In this document: positions 1 through 9,000 of the stretch, in pieces
How positions within the stretch are numbered: the stretch's first letter is position 1
Layout: each line of letters begins with the position of its first letter
Assembly: GCA_958510875.1 (NCBI GenBank)
Contig: OY294067.1
Span: 59,160,039 to 59,224,038 of the forward strand
Direction of reading: 5' to 3'
DNA length: 64,000 bases
Origin: Endomychus coccineus
Taxonomy: Eukaryota; Arthropoda; Insecta; Coleoptera; Endomychidae
Program-made: the position numbers and the translations under genes
Notes under the pieces: model-generated
What the model was told of the DNA's origin: nothing
The model's database searches: none
What the model saw: only the letters and a program-made list of their open reading frames with translations

Positions 1-95
1 GAAGATGTTAGATTCTGTTTATTATCCAAAATGAAAAGTACGGTATCCTGAAAATATCACATTCAAGCTCCACTCCAATATCACATCATCCCTAC

Positions 96-477
96 CTACG
101 ATTTCGATGTTCACATAACCCTGACAAGCGTCAGCTCCATAACTCGAAAATAAGTTACATATTTTATTCAGATAATCAATCATAGACGCTTTACTAGCAC
201 CTGTTCTTCTATACTCAATAACATGATTGACAACATCATGACAGGTTTGGCAAAATACGTCTACGCTTGAACGATGGAGCTTGAATCTATTATAGAGAAC
301 GTCAAGAGAAGAGGTAACTGCCGCGGCATTATTACCTGGTGTATTTAAACGATTAGCTTCGATACCTGTAAACAATTATGACGGGTAAATTAATATCTTT
401 GATCTGCTTTCCAACATACCTTGATTCTTTAGTAAAAAACCGAAAACAACAAGTAGCACAAACTTGAAGCCCATCAT
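96..477 (-). CDS. Saposin-B domain protein, probably acid sphingomyelinase-like, 5' exons (partial)
   Basis: Exon 1 (477-420) starts at the first ATG of a MetMet pair and encodes a hydrophobic signal peptide (MMGFKFVLLVVFGFLL). A 54-bp intron (419-366; GTATGT...TTTACAG) joins it in frame to exon 2 (365-96), which ends at a donor reading GTAG|GTAGGG. Exon 2 carries a saposin-B-type cysteine pattern: VFCQTC, then IC, then ACQGYVNI. In secreted acid sphingomyelinases this domain precedes the metallophosphatase domain and presents lipid to it. The catalytic exons would lie off the left edge. If the donor were not used, the frame would stop at position 22 and give a short secreted saposin-like protein, which I think less likely. 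The domain call is fairly safe; the enzyme identity is inference from architecture. Confidence 0.55.
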
Positions 478-480
478 TCT

Positions 481-1892
481 GGAAAGCAGCCTGCAAGTGA
501 ACACAAAGATAATATTATTAATATTGCAATTATCAGTCAGTGTCATAAGGGCACGACACACTGATAAACATTATATCAAAGCTTATTTGATGAATTTGAA
601 GATAATCAACAAATATACCAATTATCTCATTATATCAAATATATTAAGTAAACTATATTATCCTAATGCATTGGCATTGGATGAATAACAAACACATTTT
701 CGTGTTAGGAGTCAATAGACAAGTTAATGCCGAACAGTGACAATACGCCAATCAGCACTGATAGACTGTACATTAACCCACCCCAACATGGAGACCCGAA
801 TAAAATAATATAATAATTATAAATTTTGGATAATAAAATAACAAGTCAAATTAATAGAAATTAAAGTGAAAATGAAACGAAATTCACATAATCAACTATA
901 TGATTAATTGTAATCATACATAAACTAAATTAAGACAGCAAACTATTAATTTGAATAATGCAGGTATACAAAAATGGATTCATAGAAAACTGTGTACTAA
1001 ATAATAATTATGTTTAAATAACATACAACGAATTGATTTACAAAACCAATAGAATATTTTAAAATTAGGTTTTGAAATTTCCATAATCTGGGGTATTTCA
1101 ATGGCAATATAATAATAATGTTTAGTCTTGGTCATATACAATAAGGTATGTTCGAATATCAAAATCAATTCATTTCTTTCAATGCGAAAGCCACGCGTAT
1201 TTAATGCCCCGAAACTTAGAATTGTACATCTCAAACTATATGACAATATATCCAGATACAATATAAACCAGTACTATTGTACTCATAAACACGCAGTGCC
1301 AGTATAAAGAGAAAATGGATATTTATCAAAAAAAAATAGATTAATACGAAAAATGGATCTAGCTGAGGCTAAATTATTTTATTGTACAATGTAAAAGAAT
1401 TAATGAATTTAAAAAAATACTTATCAACATATCAAGGTCATCAACATATTATAACCAGCACTTCACACTAGATTCCATTATTCTAAATTCAATATAACAT
1501 AATGTGAATACATTCAATGAGTAAATAGTACTAAATTCATCTTTTAATCAATATTAGTGTAGAACCTACTTCAGAATAGACAAAAACATGTAATGGAAAT
1601 AAAATTATTGCTAGATTATTCGGTACAACATACTGGTTTCTCAACTTAAGTTATAAACAACTATTGCAATCGACTGCAATAAGAATTTCATATTTGAAAT
1701 ATGTGACAAATGAGTTGCATTGACCAACATGTGTAAACTTCTATGAATGCAATTAATATTAGGAAATTTAGTTCTAAAAAAGATTCATAAGGAAAATGAA
1801 GTTGTACATTACTGTTCAAATATCGATTCCTTGATTGCAATAACATTTCTTTATAAAATAGTTCAATTCACAGCAGTGGCGTAGCGAAGGAG
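481..1892. other. AT-rich intergenic stretch, nothing recognised
   Basis: About 1.4 kb of AT-rich sequence upstream of the saposin-domain gene. Open frames here are short and resemble no family I know. The promoter of the minus-strand gene should lie at its left end, but I see no convincing core element. Confidence 0.4.
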
Positions 1893-1902
1893 GTGAGGAG
1901 GC

Positions 1903-3015
1903 AGAGCTTATGTGTAGAATATCTTGTCGCTTCGGATAGGATTTTTCGCCTTCAAAGAAAAGTGTTGAGGATCTTAACAAAAAAACGTTTTAGAGATGAC
2001 GTTAGAAACAGTTTTATTGATTTCAAAATTATGACTTTTCAGGGCTTATACGTAGAATATCTTATCGCTTCGGATAGGATTTTTCGCCTTCAAAGAAAAG
2101 TGTTGAGGATCTTAACAAAGAAACGTTTTAGAGATGACGTTAGAAACAGTTTTATTGATTTCAAAATTATAACTTTCCCGTCACTATATATCTATAATTG
2201 CATACTAATGGGTATGTCGTCTGATACACATGTATTTAATAATAATCTGCATAATTATAACACTAGATGTTGCCATATTCATATTGACTACTTAAGATTA
2301 AATTCGAGTCGCTGTTCTGCTAACTATTATTGTAAAATATTTATGAACAAGCTACCCAAGAAGCTAAAAGAGTGCTCACTCAATGTTTCTAAATCGACAT
2401 TAAAAAAATTCCTTTCTTAGTCATGCGTTTTACTCGATAAAAGAATTTTTGTTGTCCCATTGGCCAATTGATAGTTTTAAACAGTTTTGAATAGGTTTAT
2501 ATAAATTTTGTACGGCATGTCATACATGTCCACTCAAATTTGTTAGGTCCATTCTGTGTTCCATATACCTAAATTATTAATTACGTTCACTTACAAACAT
2601 TTCAAATCACTTTTTTTATATACATATCTTAGTAAATAATCTTCATATTTTATTCGACAAATGTAAACAATAGTTTATACATGCTATAAATACTCATCGC
2701 TGTCCTTTAATTTTTTACAATGTTAGGTCTAATACAAATGGGATATCTAGATGTCCGATATTTCTCATGACAAGAAACACAATGTGACTTATTTTTCAAC
2801 AGTACATACTTATTCATTCTCTTATTAATATAGTCATCTATTATTTTGTTACCACTTAATCTAACAATGTGATTATATCAGTTTATTTTCATTATTTCTA
2901 TCAAGTATTATTTTCGTTTTATATTCCTTGTTATTCTTCATATTATATTGTTGTTTGTCCTATAATTAATTGCATGAATTAAGCCCGTTGAGCATATATA
3001 CTAAATAAATAAATA
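1903..3015 (+). pseudogene. Non-LTR retrotransposon relic, reverse-transcriptase C-terminus and 3' tail
   Basis: The frame at 1893-2420 reads like the C-terminal end of jockey-like reverse transcriptases (LQRKVLRILTKKRFRDDVR, then a segment ending near LPKKLKECSLNV). The 3' region ends at about 3010 with CCGTTGAGCATATATACTAA followed by AATAAATAAATA, a tail style common for these elements. The polymerase core is absent, so this is a 5'-truncated dead copy. Its coding part contains a direct tandem duplication of 138 bp (about 1903-2040 and 2041-2178, roughly 46 residues), which is not part of the normal protein. Confidence 0.6.
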
Positions 3016-3289
3016 TATAGCGACAATATTTCCAAAATTGTACTAATAATAAAATAATAAAATGTTAGTTTAATAGAAGTATCTCAAGTTATTTATTTCA
3101 ATTGCTCAACTTTTCCGGTAATTGGATTTATCTCGTCAAGGAAATAAATATTATTATTATTCTTATTATTATTTTATATCAAGAACATAATAATGTTGAA
3201 GTTTTACTTGTATATTAGTATTCAACAATATTGATGTTGACAGTTATATGGGATAAATACATTTCGTGTTAAATTCAGTCGAGACAAAG

Positions 3290-3480
3290 TTCCATATTGC
3301 AAACGATGAATTTGAAACAACTTCTTCATATTCGGTAAATTCTTGATAATAAAATTAATGCTTGATTGCATTCCATTTTTAGCAACACATTTTCGAGAAA
3401 AATGGTAAAGTGAACTCCAACAATTCCCAGATGTTCAATAGGTAAAGTATGAAGGAAGCGACGAAGTCTGAAGAGTATAT
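3290..3480 (+). pseudogene. Degenerate duplicate of FBXO9 exons 2-3 with the intron between them
   Basis: This stretch is a diverged copy of 6168-6400 inside FBXO9. It keeps the end of exon 2 (ACGATGAATTTGAA...TATTCG|GTAAAT), the following short intron with its TTTTTAG acceptor, and the start of exon 3 (TTTTCGAGAAAAATGG...CCAGATGTTCAA). Part of exon 3 is missing and an early stop is present. Because the intron is retained, the copy came from DNA-level duplication, not reverse transcription. Confidence 0.75.
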
Positions 3481-3819
3481 TGCATTTACTCAAGCTATTT
3501 CTATAATCATCAAAAAAGTCGTAGTTCAAAAATTTCTCAGCTAATTTCAAGCAACTTTGAAAAAATCTGTGTCAGGTCTAAATGTCTGTCCATCACGAAA
3601 TCTTGTATACACGATAACTCGTGAAAAAACGTGTAAAAAACATACTCTTTTCTGAAGGGTTGAAAATAAAAATCTTAACTCCCTAAGTATACATTGAATC
3701 GTTTCAAAATTTTCCAGCAAGTTCAAGTTAATTTAAAACTGCTTTCACCCAAATTTCAACAAAAACGTAAACGTGAATTTACACCGTACTTTAACTGTTA
3801 ACAAACGGCGATGGACCGA

Positions 3820-3895
3820 AGATACGGTGTAGGGGCTAGGATATTGGGTTTGGTCTCACTCAATGGAATAGGGTTTGACTCCCAGAAACAAAAAA
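3820..3895 (+). tRNA. tRNA-Glu-like sequence (pseudogene or SINE head)
   Basis: The sequence GGTGTAGGGGCTAGGATAT resembles the D-arm/A-box region of tRNA-Glu/Asp, and about 45 bases later GGGTTTGACTCCC resembles a T-arm with a B-box carrying one mismatch. The anticodon arm and acceptor stem do not pair cleanly. It is more likely a tRNA pseudogene or the head of a tRNA-derived SINE than a working tRNA. Confidence 0.45.
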
Positions 3896-4141
3896 CGTAT
3901 TTTTGTAAATTTTCTCAGAAACATTAATTTGAATATTATTTAGTTGTGTACCTAAAAATAATGAAATAAATAATTTATTTCATCATCTTCAGATGCGAAG
4001 AGTATCTTCTAGAATGTAAAACAATTATATAAAAATCAGTAACAAAATCTAATTATTTGTGAAAAGTAACTTTTCCAAGCACACTATTTATCTATTCTCC
4101 AAGCGGCAACACATTTCTAGTTGTTATAGGTTAGTCTGAGC

Positions 4142-4416
4142 CACGGTCGTATATACAGGTCTGGGAAGTCTATGTTTGCAATTAATATAATTACATGTCG
4201 CCAAACTCGTAGTCCCTCGCTCAGCCACCAGCTGCGCATGGATCGAAATGTTGTCAGGATGTCGCCATATCGTTCAAATACGGTCGTATACGTGCCAGAG
4301 AACATTCCTCGACTCATGCGCCACTCTTTTGGTACTACGCAACAGATGACGCTTAGCGGACTCACTTCTCACATAGGAAACAGCCTCGAGATCCCAGACC
4401 TGTATATATGACTGTG
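4142..4416. mobile_element. P-superfamily MITE, copy 1 of a three-element chain
   Basis: This 275-bp element has imperfect terminal inverted repeats beginning CACGGTCGTATATACAGG and ending TATATATGACTGTG. It is flanked on both sides by the same 8-bp repeat GTCTGAGC (4134-4141 and 4417-4424). An 8-bp duplication with CA...TG ends fits the P-element superfamily, as does the THAP exon in the longer relatives. There is no coding capacity. Its interior matches copies at 4425-5072, 31627-32277 and 41595-41875. Confidence 0.75.
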
Positions 4417-4424
4417 GTCTGAGC

Positions 4425-5072
4425 CATGGTCATATATACAGGTCTGGAATCTCGAAGATGTTTCCTATGTGAGAAGTGAGTCCGCTAGGCGTAGACTGTC
4501 GCGTAGTACGTCACGGGTGGCGCATGAGTCGAGAGATGTTCTCTGGCATGTATACGACCGTGTTCTCTGGCAACTGTCATTGTTGACTTGTAAACACAAG
4601 GAACGTTTTTAGAAAAAAATGACGAAACCGTGCATTGTGCCGAAATGCAAAACGGGGTACAAAAGTGTAAAGCAAAAAACTTCTGTGTTTAAAGTGCCGA
4701 AAGATGTGGAAATGCGATAAAAGTGGATTCTTGCGATTCCGGAAAGAAAACAGTGCGTCATGTATAACGAAAAAGGGGAAGTTATTTTTAAGGTGAGTAG
4801 TACATTTTGACAAGAGTAACAGTTCTATTCCTCTCTCAAATCAGAATAGTAAATATTGCGTTACGAGAAAAATTATTTTACTTAAAACGTGCGGTTATTA
4901 TCAATCAATCTATGTATTGTGGGGCTTGAAATTTGAACGATGTGGCGCCTAATCCTGACAACATACTTCGATCCATGCACCAGCTGGTGGCTGAGCGAGG
5001 GACTACGAGTTTGGTGACATGTAAGAAACTCATGTCAAACATAGAGATTTCAGACCTGTATATATGACCGTG
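4425..5072 (+). mobile_element. P-superfamily element, internally deleted, carrying a relic THAP exon (copy 2)
   Basis: This 648-bp element lies between GTCTGAGC repeats at 4417-4424 and 5073-5080. Its ends are CATGGTCATATA and TATATGACCGTG. It is inverted relative to copy 1. From 4619 it contains an ATG-led exon that ends at a good donor (TTTAAG|GTGAGT, 4792/4793). After the donor about 200 bp of the 3' end remain. It looks like an internal-deletion derivative of an autonomous P-like transposon. Confidence 0.75.
4619..4792 (+). pseudogene. THAP-domain first exon of a P-like transposase (broken)
   Basis: The exon begins MTKPCIVPKCKTGYKSVKQ, the C-x4-C start of a THAP zinc-binding DNA-binding domain, followed by SVFKVPKD. 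An in-frame TAA follows MR at about 4718. The part that should hold the C-x2-H half of the zinc site has been deleted; the related copy at 31627-32277 keeps a VCKHHF motif there. THAP domains are the N-terminal DNA-binding module of P-type transposases, which supports the superfamily assignment. Confidence 0.7.
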
Positions 5073-5080
5073 GTCTGAGC

Positions 5081-5717
5081 CACGGTCGTATATACAGGTC
5101 TGGAAACTCGAGGTTGTTTCCTATGTGAAAAGTGAGTCCGATAAGCGTCATCTGTTGCGTAGTACCAAAAGGGTGGCGCATGTGTCGAGGAATGTTCTCT
5201 GACACGTATACGACCATACTCAAAGTATACCAGGTCTGCCGGAGCCTCCCTTCTACTCTTTTTAAAATTTTAGTGCAATCTGATTGGTCGTTTATTTAGT
5301 TTATTTAATGTCATTAATCTCATAGACGACGACATAATATGATGTTGTTACGTGCTGGCGACGAGCTGATGAGAGCAAGGCTGTGATTGGAGGAGCTGGG
5401 TGATGTCACCCAGCGCGAGAAACGATGGAAGGGAGGCTCCGGCAGACCTGGTATACTTTGACTATGTATACGACCGTGTTTGAACGATATGGTGCCTAAT
5501 CCTTACATCCTGACAACATACTTCGATCCATACGCCAGCTGGTGGCTGAGCGAGGGACTACGAGTTTGGCGACATGTAAGAGACTCATGTAAAACATAGA
5601 GTTTCCAGACCTGTATATACGACCGTGACTCTGGTACTACGCAACAAATGACGCTTAGCTAACTCACTTCTCACATAGGATACAGCCTCGAGTTTCCAAT
5701 CTGTATATACGACCGTG
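5081..5717. mobile_element. P-superfamily composite element, copy 3 of the chain
   Basis: The unit lies between GTCTGAGC repeats at 5073-5080 and 5718-5725 and has the family ends (CACGGTCGTATA / TATACGACCGTG). Inside, its halves are rearranged: a further complete end motif (ACCTGTATATACGACCGTG) sits near 5632, followed by a partial inverted copy of the other end. A different 240-bp MITE is inserted at 5221-5460. The structure suggests repeated insertion or recombination between copies. Confidence 0.65.
5221..5460. mobile_element. Unclassified 240-bp MITE with 33-bp perfect terminal repeats
   Basis: It begins CAAAGTATACCAGGTCTGCC and ends with the exact inverse, perfect over 33 bp (5221-5253 and 5428-5460). 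Both sides carry ACT, consistent with a 3-bp target duplication. The element sits inside the third P-like copy, so it is younger than that insertion. No protein is encoded. A 3-bp duplication would fit PIF/Harbinger-type elements, but ACT is not their usual target. Confidence 0.6.
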
Positions 5718-6047
5718 GTCTGAGCAAAATTACAAAGCATGACATCGTAGATCACAGAACATCTATTACGTCATAAACCACAATTTTTCTTCGATAGAAA
5801 TAACGAATCTCTTCCAAACCAAGACATATTTTCTATGGCCATAAAGTTTGTTATCTAATTTTTGGTCTCGTCACTAACGCCTGTCAGTTGTCATCACACG
5901 TTAAATCATGGCCGTGATTGTATATCACAGCACTCGGCATTACATGAATGTATTTTGGAATAATTCTGTATTTTATTCCCTGATTTTTCGCTATTCTGAC
6001 CGTGAGCCATCTTTACTTTCAATAGGTATTTAAGAAAATACAAAAAC

Positions 6048-9000
6048 ATGGTAGGTTAATTGGATAACCCATAAATAAATTATTGATTGTAAAATTTTAG
6101 AACGATAAAGAGCAACCTGACTCTGAAAACTGCGAAAGTACTTATACAGCAGAACCTTCAAATAGTATTGCAGACGATGAATTTGAAGCAACTTCTTCAT
6201 ATTCGGTAAATTTTTAATGATGAAATAAATCTTTTCATTGCATTCCATTCTTACAGCAACAAGTTTCTGAAGTTGGTAGTGATCTAACATATTTTCGAGA
6301 AAAATGGCATAGTGAACTTCAGCAATTCCCAGATGTTCAAGTGGTAAAATATGAAGGAGTTACGCAAAACTTAAAAACAGATCTAGAAGAAGAACATGAT
6401 GCCTTAAATAAGTTTGAAGATGAGGTGAGTTGCTAACACAATACTTTTAATTCTTTGTAATTGTTTTCATTCAATATTAACAGTATAAGTCTATAAGTGG
6501 TAATTGTCAAGAATACATTCTCCTTCACTACATATATTTTGACTATACTCAAGTGTTCTGCATATTCCCAGCAATCTATTGTGAACTATCTTATGCAAAT
6601 AGACTTCTAACAAATTTTAAAATATGATGCTATTTGAATTGAAAAATTGGTGCTTTAGCGTTTAAACAAATAATGTTTCTTCTGGCTTATTATAAAGCTG
6701 GCAAAGCATTGATAAAGAATTATGTGGTGTCTTCAAAACAAAGTTTAATAAGAAATAATTTAGTGCTATGCATAAACTAACCTTATATGCTAATAAAGAT
6801 ACATCTGGTCTAATATATCTTAAGATATCTGTCAAGATCAGTCAAGATATCTTGAAATGTAGTGCTATGTTAGTGCTATTTTAATACCCAATTGAAAAAG
6901 TAGGTGCTCCAGTGATTAAAAGAAATAAATAACCATTACTTAAATGCTAATAAATGTACCTTAATACCGGGATATCAAAAAGTATCTTGGTCAAGGGTGG
7001 TTGTGGAATCTAAAACGTATGTCTTAGTTTACGTTTGAAATAATTATGTCACTGTCACACTGACATCATCAATAACCTACAAATTTCATACCTGTTTATT
7101 TCACTTGTAAAACAATAATGAATACAAATTAATATAGTAATAAAAATTGTGGAAATGTTAACTTTGAACCTTTTAAAAGGTCGGAATAGCCACAAACCGG
7201 GTCGAAAACGGTTTTAAAATAGTTAATTTTCGATAAACGGAATGACGTTCACGTGAGAAGCCCGTAGCTCGCGAGTTGGAAAAGTGAAAAAGTTAGGAAC
7301 ATAGAACTTCTTTACGAGGACTTTTTGCGTACTGTTTTCGCTCCATGTAGTTAGATTTAGTCGCGATACGCACCCGACGGCCCTTCTTTTTTCCAAAAAT
7401 TCCGTTTAAATAGGAAAATTTAATTAAAATAGAAGCAGGTACTCTCAGGTCTCAACTGACGCGTAGCAAGCTTCTCGAGGGAAACGTCAAAATGATTTCG
7501 TTCGTAGCTAATTACATAGGACGTCTGGCGTTCATGCAATTATGTTTTTAGATAATTCGAACCTTCTAATTTCGATAGGCCAAGTGAAAATCCCGGAGTC
7601 TTTAGCGCTAGAGACTTCTCAGTGTTATAACATTCGTATAAAATTGCGAAATTTCGCACTTTTAGAAACTTCAAATTAATTAATTTGACACAAGTAAAGA
7701 CACACGTTTTAGATTCCACAACCAACCTTGACCAAGATACTTTTTGATGTCCCGGTATAATATAATGCAACTGGACATAAAGTTCTATGCCAAACCATGA
7801 AAACTGCTATGAACAATGGCTTCTAAGATGTTGTAAAATATGTGCTCATAAAGTTCTATGCCAACCCATGAAAACTGCTATGAACAATGGCTTCTAAGAT
7901 GTAAAATATGTGCTATTTTAGTGGTCAATTAAAAATTGACTGCTTTAGCATTTTAAGAAAAATTAGGTTTTTGGTATACCAAATAATGAAAACTGCTATG
8001 GACTGAGCAAAATGACTTCTAAGAAATCTGAAAATATAGTACTATTTTAGTGCCCAATTAAAAAGTAGGGTTCATTAGTGTAATAAGGTTTTTGCTATGC
8101 CAAACCATAGAAAACCGCTATGGATCGAGCAGAATGACTTCTAAGATGTATTGAAATCAACGAGGTCTATACTAGACCTCGTTGATTGAAATATAGTGCT
8201 CTTTTGACCAATTAAAAAATTGGGTGCTTCTCGGTTTAAAAAAAATATTTTTTGCTGGATTAATATAAAGCTGTCTAAACTATGAAAAAAATTATGTATG
8301 TGGTGTAACACTCAACCGAAAGGATAATACAATATAATTTAGTGCTGCACATAAAAGTACACATAAGCATAACTTGCATATTTTAAATAGTGCACTTAAA
8401 AAGGGGGATTATGGTCCCACATATATATAATATCTTAACAAAATGTTTCAATTCATACTATTCCCCTTCACCACATCAGGTGAATCATCTCTGTTAACTC
8501 CTATTACTTCATTCTTTGTCAATTTTCAAATATAAAGAGTCTAATTAGGATTATAATTAACTATGAAATCAAACAAACCTGACGTATGTGTAGACATGAA
8601 GAACTCCAATTATTGTTATTATTGATTTTGGAACGGCTGTCTTTTTTTAATATAAAAGGGCAAGGGTAATTGCCTCTGATTGCAAAATGTTTATTACAGG
8701 TAAGGGGTAGCAATGTTCATCTGTATAGCGTTTCTCTGACATAGTGATCAATTTGCACAATAGAAGATAGTTCGATTACTGAGAGTGTGTCTAACATGTC
8801 AAAATGTATGTAACGAAGAAATAAGTATTCTATACAATCACCCTAATCCACTAAAAATATTATTTAAGTACTGAGGACCTTTCAGCCACCAAGTAGCCAT
8901 CATCAGTTACTCTGAAGAAGGCTACTTGGTAGCTGAAACATCCTTAGTACTCAGTATGTTTAGTTGTTATTTATATATAAATTCTCGGGAAATAGGTCAC

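Noticed and set aside
980..1261. 93-residue minus-strand open frame
   Set aside because: AT-rich, no recognisable motif, no splice context; likely chance.
6030..6290. Minus-strand open frame opposite FBXO9 exons 2-3
   Set aside because: It is the shadow of the real plus-strand exons, which match FBXO9.
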